Shown one piece after another: positions 36,501 to 44,276 of a DNA stretch of 44,276 nucleotides (within the stretch, counting starts at the first letter, position 1; each line of letters opens with the position of its first letter). The notes below the pieces were generated by a model. That model ran no database searches. It saw only the letters and a list, made by a program, of their open reading frames with translations, and was not told the origin of the DNA. Location of the stretch: positions 1-44,276 of the IMG/VR virus record IMGVR_UViG_3300044645_001430; one strand, 5' to 3'. A program made the position numbers and the translations under genes. The stretch is from a virus.

Positions 36501-38848
36501 CCGATGTGGTGAGCGATGACCACCGATGCTCAATCGATGTGGAGCGCGGGGAACTCAGACCATCGTTCGATTCCCATGCCTACGACTTCATCGCTCCGTC
36601 CGCTCAGGGCATAACCCTGACGAAGGACAACATTCTCTGCGAGGTCTTCACGCGGAACACCGATCCCGTGGTCACTCAGTCCAAGGCTAGCAAGGCTGTT
36701 CGGGTGAATCCCTTCGGTCTTCCCAACTGGGTGGGCAGCATGAAGGTCTATCCCCACGCAGACTTCTGGTACGACAAGTCGAGGCGACCGGTGGTGAGGG
36801 TCAACGACGGAGGCGTGAACGATGCCTGGCTCGTCGGAACGATGAACTCGTACAGCGGTCACGGTTCGCAGTGGAACGATTGGGAGAGCCTGTGGACGGG
36901 GCTGTCGGTCGAACTTACGGACGCGGAGAGCGAGAGAAACGCATACTTCTTCTCAAGAAGCCGCATGGCAAAGCAGTCCAACTCTGCCGAGAACAAGTGG
37001 TTCGACAACGATGCCGTGTCCAGGAAGGTTGACGACACGGCATCCTCGCGTGGAATCTACCGCACCGACTTCCGCAGGAAGGGTTACTACAACGAAGTGG
37101 CAACCGACACGCTTGTCAACAAGAGCGTGGTTCCATTCGTCCGAGACAACACGGTAAAGTTCGATGTCGTGAACCTAAAGCCCGGCACACAGGTTCATGT
37201 CTTCATGGACAATGTGAACATGAATGCCTACTGCACCATGAATGGGGCAAGTGGTCCGTTCATGACCAATGCGGTCGATGGGTCGCTGATGTCCGTCAAC
37301 ATGAACATTCCAGCGGGTCTGTTCACGGTTGGCGAGAAGATAATCCGAGTCGTCGATGATGCCTCGAACGACATCGAGAATGCCACAACTATTGCCGAGG
37401 CTTCCTTCCAATGCTCAGGCATCAGGGAAAGCAAGAACCTCAGCGTCGTCGCCATCCGCGATCCCGAGATAAGGAAGCAGACACCGAACAGCAACAAGGT
37501 AGTGTCAACTCCCCTCTACAGAAAGAAGAACCTCAACACGGTCAGATACAACCAGTGGATCGATCCGCTGGCTCAGACATTCGAGGTCAACGAAGACCTG
37601 TACCCCAACGGGTTCTTTGCCGAGAGCGTTGACATCCACATTGCCACGGCAGATGCGGAACTTCCCATCACGGTCGAACTATGCCCAGTCATCAACGGGC
37701 TTCCGCACACATCGGTCATACTGCCGTTCAGCACCGTCACCAAGAAGCCATCCGAACTGACCGTGGACGAGGCATCGCCAGCGGCTACGAACTTCAAGTT
37801 CAGCACTCCAGTGTTCCTTGCACCAGGCGAGTATGCGATACTGATCTCGACCAACAGCCAGAACTACACCGTGTTCGTGGCTAACATCGGAGAGACCGAC
37901 ATAGAGACGGACGAGAGGATATCCTCGACCTTCCAGAAGGGCGCGTTGTTCCGTTCACAGAACGACTCCGAGGTCTCTGGCGACTCCAACACAGACCTCA
38001 TGTTCAGCCTCTATCGCTGCAACTTCCAGAGGGCTGATCCTTTCAACCTACAGGTCGGAATCACGGGAGACGGCATCAACGAGGTCAGCATAGTTCAGCC
38101 GAACATCTTCATGTTCGCTCCATCGGACATATCGATCAGCAATGAAATCACGCTTGGGTCATCGACATACAGGATGGTCAACGGTCGCAGCATTCCCCTG
38201 AAGAATTCCTTCGACTTCGACACCACAGCCACGGCGTTCGTGGAGTTCACCATCGGAAAGACCGACGAATCCATCGGCACATTCATGATCGACATGGACA
38301 GGTCGAACCTGATCGCGGTGGAATACATCGTGAACAGCGTCGGCAGCGAGACCACGGTCGAACAGGCTGCGGTGTCGGGACAGCCCAGCAGGAACCCCAA
38401 GAACCGCCCAAGGCGGGGCGTGTCCCACAGCACGGCTGTGGCACAGCAGGATGTCTCTTCCGTGGAGGGAGACGACACCGCGAGATACATCACCAAGTAC
38501 AGCACGATTCCCGGTGACCTCAAGGGAACGGAACTCAAGGTGTTCCTCAGCGCGAACATCCCTCCGAACTCATTCATTCGCGTGTTTGCCAAGACCATCG
38601 ATTCCAGCAAGGTGAACAGGGAACTGGGAGACACGGGATATCAACTCATGACTCTCGACTCTACGGGAGAGTTCTTTGCTGGCGGTCAGTTCAAGAACTC
38701 GACCAATCCATACGACTTCAGGGAGGCATCGTATACGCTTGTTCCCTCGAATCCGTTCAATGTTTTCCTAGTCAAGGTGTGCATGTACAGCAACGACAAG
38801 ACACGGGTTCCCGTCGTCAAGAATCTCAGGGTGGTGGCAGTCCAATGA
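33515..38848 (+). CDS. giant baseplate/tail structural protein (DUF4815 type)
   Basis: 1777 aa, the largest gene of the window. The N-terminus NVRPYYDDYEEDKKFLRMLF, RPGYAVQTRELTQLQTILQN and QIERFGNNIF is the DUF4815 signature of marine T4-like phages. Several long beta-rich regions follow, and a helix pair near residues 935-980 (MSRRIDELEQHAVLTDVELS). The protein lies where T4 has gp9-gp11 and gp10, so it probably forms the outer baseplate to which fibres attach. TAGGAG fifteen bases before the ATG supports the start. The gene ends with an ATGA overlap. Confidence 0.75.
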   Translation: MPSYDPSLFNVRPYYDDYEEDKKFLRMLFRPGYAVQTRELTQLQTILQNQIERFGNNIFRDGSRIIGGNISTQTLNFVRLLPQSSSVPLFNLAEQDIVGFNLIQRDGSGNVVSKAKVLDFLPPAGDDDNFVVAVISYMSGTEFSASTSLESDNPDKFFNVTTAPDSQTLPYKGRCRVVATGEGIYYANGFFVRTSDQIEPAYTVVDGVRTFTAPSGSMGFRVVSMIVTEKDDYTLKDPASGSYNYNAPGAHRYKVDMVLSFVETDSEKDFVELVRYQNGTVVRKFDQTQYSDLMNLFAQRTYDEKGNYVVKPFDITFKDSTDASSVVAEIGSGKAYVFGHEYESRFKEQIEVPKARTITEYQYMGVSNYFGNYILGKYNPVASGTNIAPLFSLPSQLRGERSLSVEVYGATQPLTAQEFLANGYANTLFSGILHRLDTDDPTVNSTQGATMQFRAYLSSVENIKFGTTVGLPINLYMIDPVTRISTKLLSDITRDAANSAVPKFHDFASQSLVYPLNGNTPTTMIANVDSVSYVHDVSRTFVVSAANPFPEVELGLGNEYNWCFEAANIGQGFVPDGNDVVLDSEDGYYVVSESPSLPPTNANYLAPGTILKIVGQSAQIPSGQSVARAKISGSGDFVVFTSQLPPGGYRLVGKVKAVSTNLQGVSVDTSKIRTKTLVQTSETITNTTSQSNVSKRIIRRNSANGIYEMYFTLNKADVHRIVSIQDGSGNDISHRFQFDNGQRDSAYLLARLFVKPNFFSTYEETKTFQFTVTYTNFDHSGYGPFVRDSYLGLSYDQIPVYTDPHTGNSVHLANAVDYRPIAKIIGFYSGNTLGSSGSSVPNQYNRPLINYSNGFAPIQSSIASDHDAYLPRIDKIVVSRNIAADGEVTTLQRVGGIASDSPVVPEDTSDSMTLFVLSVPAYTFNPTDIKAESIGNDRFTMKDIGTMSRRIDELEQHAVLTDVELSVVSKDIVKTNGQDAIKRAVLVDTFVGHSVADVVSDDHRCSIDVERGELRPSFDSHAYDFIAPSAQGITLTKDNILCEVFTRNTDPVVTQSKASKAVRVNPFGLPNWVGSMKVYPHADFWYDKSRRPVVRVNDGGVNDAWLVGTMNSYSGHGSQWNDWESLWTGLSVELTDAESERNAYFFSRSRMAKQSNSAENKWFDNDAVSRKVDDTASSRGIYRTDFRRKGYYNEVATDTLVNKSVVPFVRDNTVKFDVVNLKPGTQVHVFMDNVNMNAYCTMNGASGPFMTNAVDGSLMSVNMNIPAGLFTVGEKIIRVVDDASNDIENATTIAEASFQCSGIRESKNLSVVAIRDPEIRKQTPNSNKVVSTPLYRKKNLNTVRYNQWIDPLAQTFEVNEDLYPNGFFAESVDIHIATADAELPITVELCPVINGLPHTSVILPFSTVTKKPSELTVDEASPAATNFKFSTPVFLAPGEYAILISTNSQNYTVFVANIGETDIETDERISSTFQKGALFRSQNDSEVSGDSNTDLMFSLYRCNFQRADPFNLQVGITGDGINEVSIVQPNIFMFAPSDISISNEITLGSSTYRMVNGRSIPLKNSFDFDTTATAFVEFTIGKTDESIGTFMIDMDRSNLIAVEYIVNSVGSETTVEQAAVSGQPSRNPKNRPRRGVSHSTAVAQQDVSSVEGDDTARYITKYSTIPGDLKGTELKVFLSANIPPNSFIRVFAKTIDSSKVNRELGDTGYQLMTLDSTGEFFAGGQFKNSTNPYDFREASYTLVPSNPFNVFLVKVCMYSNDKTRVPVVKNLRVVAVQ

Positions 38849-39024
38849 AAAACTCACAGCATCAGTTCTCCCGCGACAGGGTATCAGGCGCACTCATCAT
38901 CAGCAATCCCGAAAAGGAGAGGGAACTGATGTTCCGCAGGACGGTTCAGGACGAGTTGCGGGCTATGAGGGACGAGATAGATAGTCTGAAGAGCAGAATC
39001 CGCGATCTGGAAGAGGGAAACTGA
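38845..39024 (+). CDS. 59-aa coiled-coil protein
   Basis: A small protein with a C-terminal coiled coil (LRAMRDEIDSLKSRIRDLEE). The ATG overlaps the stop of the 1777-aa gene by ATGA, and the next gene starts one base after its own stop. A longer in-frame start at 38779 lies inside the giant gene and has no ribosome site. Such coiled-coil genes between large tail genes may be fibre chaperones or trimerisation factors; this is a guess from position. Confidence 0.65.
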   Translation: MKNSQHQFSRDRVSGALIISNPEKERELMFRRTVQDELRAMRDEIDSLKSRIRDLEEGN

Positions 39025-39025
39025 G

Positions 39026-41584
39026 ATGCCGACAGGTCCAGCAGACAGCACATACATCATACCTCAACTGACATTGTCGGACACGATGTACGAGTGGTAT
39101 ACGCTGACCAACACCGAGATCATCGACAAGTTGAACCGCATCAAGGTGTACCAGTTGCAGGGAGCGACTGGAGTCGGAATCATTCAGCAGACGGACGGAG
39201 TGGCAGTGGCATTCCTGGAGGAGATCGTTCCAGGAAACCATACATTCACCGGAAACATCACATTCAACGGAACCGTGACCACGGTCAACAGCAATCTGGT
39301 CACAATCGACGACTACAACCTGGTTCTGGGTGCTGTCGGTTCCAGCGGAGCCACCGGTGGAACATCGGACACCGTAATCAGCAACGCAGGTGGCGGTGGC
39401 ATCATAATCGCTGGCGCTTGCGGAGACAAATACTTCCTGTGGAAGGCATTCGATGACGGCAAGACATTCCCAGCATGGAGAATCAGCGATCCCATAGCGT
39501 TCACGGGAGCAGCAAAGTTCTACTCCAAGGACAACAAGTTCTTCTTCGGTGGAGACGGAAGCGCGTCTGCGAGTAGCCTGACATCGACGCATTCCGGCTC
39601 TACCATCTCGGTCGAAAGCAACTTTGCAGGAACCACATACGAAAACATCTCCATCGGAAGCGATGGTTCCACCAGACTCATCAACGGATCACTGGTCAGG
39701 CGTTTCTCGGTTCCCGCAGGTGGTATCACTGGCATCGGTCTTACATTCGGAATGGTCATCAGGCACGATGCGACCACCGGAGGAATCACCAAGGCTCAGG
39801 CTAACACGGTCTTCAATGCCGAATCCATGGGCATTGCCGTCAACCTGAACACCACGCAGAACTTCGTGGATGTCAACATGCTTGGCTATGTCAGCGGAAA
39901 CTTTGCAAACGCCATCGCTTCTTCGGACGGAGCATCGTCCCTAGGGACGGGAGAGTTCTACTTCCTCTCCGAGTCAGAGGCGGGCAAGATCACCAAGAAC
40001 GCACCGACCACCACCGGATTCGTCAGGAAGCCCATCCTCTATGCGCTCGGCGCAACACAGGCGATGGTGATGAACTATGTCGGCAACAAGATAGTGGACA
40101 TAGACTCCCTGTTCTCAAGACTGAACGCATCCACGGTAGTGGTCAAGCACCCACCCAACTTCTTTTCGGTGGGTGATGCAGTCAGATTCGAGGAAGGTCT
40201 CACGGCATCGGACAGACCTTTTGGTTCCTACGTCAAGGCATCAGCCAGCACAAGCGAGTTGGCAGAGGCTCTTGGAATCATCTCCAAGACCAACTACGGA
40301 GGAAACTCCGCTGCCTCGTTGATGACCATCTCAGGATACATCGAACTGGGGGCAGCACCGTATGCCCCGATGACTCCAGGATCGGTCTACTTCCTCGGCA
40401 CGGAGGAAGGAACGCTCGTAACCACGCCGCCCTCCACGGTCAACACCGTCAGGAAGCCGATGCTCGTCGCGGTCACTCCTACGAGCGGAATCGTGCAGAA
40501 CTATGTCGGTCTCGTCATGACGAGCAATGTCGGAAGCGGCTCCAGCATAGAGATTCCGGAGTTCGACTCAGGCTTCAAGAACAAGTTGATAAACGGAAAC
40601 TTCGACTTCTGGCAGAGGGGAACCACATTCCCGTTCAGAAACCCCGTGAGCGAGCCAGACCGTTACACCGCCGACAGGTGGAAGATGGTGAACACGGGTG
40701 GAACAACCGCCGACAGGCTGAATGTCTCCGTGAACAGGTATCCCCTCATGCTTGGGGAGTTTTCGGATTCCAATGTCTATTCCCGTCATGCCCTAGAGTT
40801 TGCAATCGGAACGGGTGGACACACATCTGGATCGGAGACATATCTCTATCAGCGGGTAGAGGGAATAGAGAACCTTCCAAGCGGATATGCCACGATCTCC
40901 TTCTATGCAAAGGCTACCGTGGCAAATGCCAAACTAGGCGTGTCCTTCCGAAGGGACTTCGGTGGAGGAACCGCACCAGACTACGCGGTGACGGGAATAG
41001 AGCCAAACTCACAGAAGGAAAAGGGTTTCGTGGTCAGCCTACCAACCCAATGGGCTAAGTTCACGCACACCTTTGCCCTTCCCGACAGCAAGTTCGGTCT
41101 TGTCGGTGCTTCGGGGACGGATGGTCCCGAAATCAGGTTCTTCCTCCGTGGTGGATCCACTAGGGTAGGAACGGATGTGGCTGAGGAAATCAACCCGAAC
41201 ATAGCGAACGCCCCGTCCTACAGCATATACATCTCTCAGGTGCAACTTGAGCAGGGACAGGCTGCTTCTCCGTTTGAACTCAACGACCCTCAGACGGACT
41301 ACGAGCGTTGCCTTCGCTACTATCAGACGACTAACGCAGCATCTCCGTTCAGGAACATCGTCAACGGAGGCGCGAATGCAAGCAATGCCGACTCCATTCC
41401 TGTCGATGGAGGAACCATTGTAGTCAGATATCCGGTTGAGATACGGGATGCATCCACATCTCAGGTTACGATCAAGGGTCTTCCTTCATGGAGCGGAGCC
41501 ATAACTCAATCCAGCAAGGGATTCAAGGCAACCAAGAGCGCAGGAAGCATGGAAGTCAACTACGAAGTGGAATCGGAACTCTGA
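39026..41584 (+). CDS. tail fibre / receptor-binding protein
   Basis: 852 aa. The N-terminal 110 residues resemble fibre attachment regions (TFTGNITFNGTVTTVNSNLV). The middle is Ser/Gly/Thr-rich with alternating beta turns. Residues from about 520 (LINGNFDFWQRGTTFPF...YTADRWKMV) match the carbohydrate-binding module found at the C-terminus of many phage fibres, which contacts sugars. The end (YERCLRYYQTT...) is also typical. It probably contacts the host surface; the exact receptor is unknown. Lies directly after the coiled-coil gene and before a collar-domain fibre. Confidence 0.75.
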   Translation: MPTGPADSTYIIPQLTLSDTMYEWYTLTNTEIIDKLNRIKVYQLQGATGVGIIQQTDGVAVAFLEEIVPGNHTFTGNITFNGTVTTVNSNLVTIDDYNLVLGAVGSSGATGGTSDTVISNAGGGGIIIAGACGDKYFLWKAFDDGKTFPAWRISDPIAFTGAAKFYSKDNKFFFGGDGSASASSLTSTHSGSTISVESNFAGTTYENISIGSDGSTRLINGSLVRRFSVPAGGITGIGLTFGMVIRHDATTGGITKAQANTVFNAESMGIAVNLNTTQNFVDVNMLGYVSGNFANAIASSDGASSLGTGEFYFLSESEAGKITKNAPTTTGFVRKPILYALGATQAMVMNYVGNKIVDIDSLFSRLNASTVVVKHPPNFFSVGDAVRFEEGLTASDRPFGSYVKASASTSELAEALGIISKTNYGGNSAASLMTISGYIELGAAPYAPMTPGSVYFLGTEEGTLVTTPPSTVNTVRKPMLVAVTPTSGIVQNYVGLVMTSNVGSGSSIEIPEFDSGFKNKLINGNFDFWQRGTTFPFRNPVSEPDRYTADRWKMVNTGGTTADRLNVSVNRYPLMLGEFSDSNVYSRHALEFAIGTGGHTSGSETYLYQRVEGIENLPSGYATISFYAKATVANAKLGVSFRRDFGGGTAPDYAVTGIEPNSQKEKGFVVSLPTQWAKFTHTFALPDSKFGLVGASGTDGPEIRFFLRGGSTRVGTDVAEEINPNIANAPSYSIYISQVQLEQGQAASPFELNDPQTDYERCLRYYQTTNAASPFRNIVNGGANASNADSIPVDGGTIVVRYPVEIRDASTSQVTIKGLPSWSGAITQSSKGFKATKSAGSMEVNYEVESEL

Positions 41585-41593
41585 GGAGCATAA

Positions 41594-43414
41594 ATGGGAA
41601 CTAGCGCATTCGATCCAGTAGCACTAGCGGATGTCCGCTCCGTGCGCAATAAGATAGACATGGCAGGAGTCACGGCTGATGTCTTTGCCGTTGGCGATGT
41701 CATCCGCTATGATCCACAGGACGACAAGTATCTGCTTGCACAGGCTAACAGCGAGGCAAACGCTGCATTCGTTGGTGTCATCGAGTCCATAACATCCAAC
41801 GATGTGACCGTGGTCTATTCGGGTGAGATCTCTCTTCCCGATAGCCTGATGTCAACTATCGCGGGATCCACGGGAGCGCAGATATTCTACCTGTCCGACA
41901 CACAGAAGGGCAAGTTGACCACTACTGCGCCAAGCAATCCCGCTAGCGTCATCAAGCCCGTCATCATCACGACAGGAACCACGGACGACACATCTCCCAC
42001 ACTTGGAACTGTAGATGGTATCGTCGTGAACGGTCAATCGACCAGGATCAGCGGAGACTCCACGGTTGATCTCAGCGACATACAGCCCGTTGGTTCGGTG
42101 ATAGCCTTTGCTGGAAACACAGGAGATGTTCCTGCTGGATGGGACATCTGCGATGGTGGTTTGCTGCCGATCTCAAGTTATTCCGATCTTCATGCATCGC
42201 TGAACAGTGGATCGATCTACGGGTTTACCCAGCAGATCACCATGACCAAAACAAATGGAACGATCATACCGGACAACCAACTCATTGGATCGTATTTCTT
42301 CGTATCAAAGGCAGGACTGAACAGCGAGTTCAGGTGTACCTTTTTGTCGGTCGCCGTGACCGGAAACAACCTGACGGCGGAAGTCTTGGTGGACCCATTG
42401 CTGGTCAACGGAACCTATCACAACAGTCAACTCGTTCTTGGCGACCAGGGAAGAATCTACCTGGAGAACGGGTCTCAGACAAGTACGTTCTACAGCGTTA
42501 GCAGCGCGGTCAATCCAAAAGTTAGGCTCAAGAAGCCAGACATGCGGGCAAGATTCCTCATCGGGTCTTCCAGAGGATTGACCGGTCAAGAAAACTCGGC
42601 TTTTGGATCGTACACCATAGGACTTCTTGGTGGTGAGGAACGTCATTCACTGCAAGTAAACGAACTGCCGATACACGGTCATCCGATTTCCGTGAGCGCA
42701 TCGCTTACTGGCAATGTTTCCGTAAGCCACAACCTAACGACAAGTGTCGCTGGAGCACACAACCACTCTTTGTTCAATGAAACAAACATAGACCTTGACC
42801 TAGGTGGACCAGACAGCGTTGTTAGAACCGTTGGAGGCAGTTCTAGCGCGTTGCCAAATGCTGGTTCGCATTCGCATTCGGTGACTGGAACCATTTCGGT
42901 AAGCACGAACAACCTTACCCCCAATGTGACAGCGTCGATTGGAAACGCCGGAGGCAACTCGCCGCACAACAATGTTCCTCAGCATGTCGTGGTCTACTGG
43001 ATCATCAAGACGAGGAAGGATTCGTATGCCAAGTTGTACAAACTCGGTCCTTCTGGCGGCGGGGTGGTAGTAGCCAAGAACACAGCCAAGAGATGGGCGA
43101 GATCCACACCGGGAGCGGGATGCACAATCGACGCAGGATACGGTGCGTGGGGTGTTTCCTATGCGTCGAAAGGCAACTACATCTTCAGTCATGACCTACT
43201 GTTCGATCTTGGCACAGCCGATCAGACGAAATACATAGTCGAGGCTACTGTCGCCAAGTCTGGGTCCGGACTAACGCAGATGTTTGTCGCAAACTCCTAC
43301 AACTACGGAGGACTTACCTTCGGAGTTCAGGTCTACGACATAATCGGTGCTACCCACAGCGACAACTTCCAGTATCTGAACATAGTCGTGTATGGCGGCG
43401 GAACCGCAGTCTAA
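41594..43414 (+). CDS. tail-collar fibre protein, gp12-like tip
   Basis: 606 aa. Near residue 175 is the collar-domain sequence PAGWDICDGGLLPISSYSDL, the entry to a short-tail-fibre type tip. Further on are His-rich metal sites HGHP (about 363), HNHS (about 391) and HSHS (about 428), as in the zinc/iron-binding needle of T4 gp12 and related tips. A beta-rich C-terminal domain (480-606) may bind the receptor. T4 gp12 has 527 aa; homology is by domain, not full length. GAGGAGCATAA before the ATG sets the start. Confidence 0.7.
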   Translation: MGTSAFDPVALADVRSVRNKIDMAGVTADVFAVGDVIRYDPQDDKYLLAQANSEANAAFVGVIESITSNDVTVVYSGEISLPDSLMSTIAGSTGAQIFYLSDTQKGKLTTTAPSNPASVIKPVIITTGTTDDTSPTLGTVDGIVVNGQSTRISGDSTVDLSDIQPVGSVIAFAGNTGDVPAGWDICDGGLLPISSYSDLHASLNSGSIYGFTQQITMTKTNGTIIPDNQLIGSYFFVSKAGLNSEFRCTFLSVAVTGNNLTAEVLVDPLLVNGTYHNSQLVLGDQGRIYLENGSQTSTFYSVSSAVNPKVRLKKPDMRARFLIGSSRGLTGQENSAFGSYTIGLLGGEERHSLQVNELPIHGHPISVSASLTGNVSVSHNLTTSVAGAHNHSLFNETNIDLDLGGPDSVVRTVGGSSSALPNAGSHSHSVTGTISVSTNNLTPNVTASIGNAGGNSPHNNVPQHVVVYWIIKTRKDSYAKLYKLGPSGGGVVVAKNTAKRWARSTPGAGCTIDAGYGAWGVSYASKGNYIFSHDLLFDLGTADQTKYIVEATVAKSGSGLTQMFVANSYNYGGLTFGVQVYDIIGATHSDNFQYLNIVVYGGGTAV

Positions 43415-43425
43415 AGGGAGAGTAA

Positions 43426-44276
43426 ATGTCTCAGTTTTCGGCACATAGGGTATCGGCAGAAACCGGAATCAGGGTGGCGATAACCACCAAGGTTTCGCTG
43501 TATGTCAGTCCAACCGGCGATGATGTTCTCAACACGGGAACCGAAGAAGGTTCTCCCTTCCGAACCCCAAAGCGGGCAATGCAGTGGTTGTCCGACAAGC
43601 AGATAACCGACAGTGGATTCGTGACGGTGAACTTTGCTGGCGGCATCTACGATCTGGAAGAGCCGATTGAGATGAACCACGATCAGGGAAATCGCGTTGC
43701 TTTCGTTGGGGCAAGACCGGAAGTACTCATTCTTCAGTACGTTCAGGACTACATCACCACCGGATTTACCGCACCCGGATATGCCAAGTACTATTCTGGC
43801 GTAAAGCACGGAATCACGATGTCGTGCGTCAGGTACAGCACCAGTACCCAGTACGAAACCATAACCGCCTCCAACGGCATAAACAACAGCCAGGTCGGCA
43901 CTGGCGTGATCGTCCAAGACTACGACCTAAAGTTCACCGACGAATACAACCCGACGAACCACTACGCGGCGTATCCCACAACCCCAAGAAACAACATTGC
44001 CCGCCAAGGATCGATCTTGGGAGCGCACTCTCTGTCCGGCGTTTCATTTGGACTTCTGTCGGTATCGTCAACCATACGCGATGACTGGTTCAGCATACCC
44101 AACGGATCGTCCGACAAGTGGGGCAGATTTTACGGAAATGCTCAGACGGGGGTATCTTTCATCTCTGGTTCGTACACTGGACCATCGGACTTGAATGAAC
44201 TACAGAACAATGCTTGGTTGCAGCAGGTTGCCACATACAACGGTTCATGGATCAAGGGTCACTACATGAGCAGTGT
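43426..44276 (+). CDS. beta-helix tail fibre/tailspike, cut by the window end
   Basis: 283 visible residues, open to the window edge. The start YVSPTGDDVLNTGTEEG followed by SPFRTPKRAMQWLSD is the common opening of a right-handed beta-helix (pectate-lyase-like) in tailspikes and fibres. Later Gly/Asn turns (QGNRVAFVGARPEVLILQYV) fit the coil pattern. Such domains often cleave or bind surface polysaccharide, but no catalytic residues can be judged here. GGGAGAGTAA lies before the ATG, ten bases after the previous stop. The C-terminal part is missing. Confidence 0.7.
   Translation, partial: MSQFSAHRVSAETGIRVAITTKVSLYVSPTGDDVLNTGTEEGSPFRTPKRAMQWLSDKQITDSGFVTVNFAGGIYDLEEPIEMNHDQGNRVAFVGARPEVLILQYVQDYITTGFTAPGYAKYYSGVKHGITMSCVRYSTSTQYETITASNGINNSQVGTGVIVQDYDLKFTDEYNPTNHYAAYPTTPRNNIARQGSILGAHSLSGVSFGLLSVSSTIRDDWFSIPNGSSDKWGRFYGNAQTGVSFISGSYTGPSDLNELQNNAWLQQVATYNGSWIKGHYMSS

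Overview
This window is a fragment of a tailed-phage genome with a T4-type contractile tail. The evidence is a nearly complete T4-style baseplate set: homologues of gp54, gp26, a gp51-like chaperone, gp29, gp48, gp53, gp27, gp5, gp5.4, gp25, gp6, gp7 and gp8, plus the head-completion protein gp4 and a gp2-like neighbour. The DNA is visibly GC-rich. Genes are packed with 1-4 nt stop/start overlaps, and both ends cut through genes. The host is not shown directly. The phage carries a circularly permuted (two-piece) tmRNA, a gene form known from Alphaproteobacteria, one cyanobacterial lineage and some Betaproteobacteria, so a host in one of those groups, most likely alphaproteobacterial, is my inference.

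Left part (1-14.3 kb, leftward): an accessory region. It starts with a truncated RtcB-type RNA ligase, followed upstream by runs of small uncharacterised genes. Among these are an Ala/Trp-repeat protein with a repeat-free paralogue, a histone-tail-like protein and a zinc-finger-like protein. Next come a putative holin with a spanin-like lipoprotein, the permuted tmRNA with its own terminator, a Dps-like ferritin-fold protein, a winged-helix protein, and a protein with a T4-type capsid-targeting N-terminus. Fifteen tRNA genes lie between 7.3 and 13.6 kb. One of them, tRNA-Lys(UUU), is interrupted in its anticodon by a 192-nt group I intron. Several sigma70-like leftward promoters (TTGACA / TAGACT type, 16-17 nt spacing) can be read.

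Middle (14.6-19.95 kb): a lone rightward deaminase-like gene, then a leftward morphogenesis operon: gp4, gp2-like, gp54, gp26, a gp51-like ORF reached by an apparent -1 frameshift, and a gp29-like tape measure. The gp4 and gp48 genes diverge with only two bases between their start codons.

Right part (19.95-44.3 kb, rightward): a baseplate and tail-fibre operon. It runs gp48, gp53, gp27, a 53-aa gene, gp5 (no lysozyme domain visible), a small CBM-like protein, a PAAR spike tip, a structural protein, a membrane-anchored GAF-like protein, gp25, gp6, gp7, gp8, a 1777-aa DUF4815-type protein, and then fibre and receptor-binding proteins, the last of which runs off the window.

The most interesting themes are the translation kit (tmRNA, 15 tRNAs, an anticodon intron and RtcB), a probable virion-packaged ejected protein under T4-like late control, and the gp26 to gp51-like frameshift.
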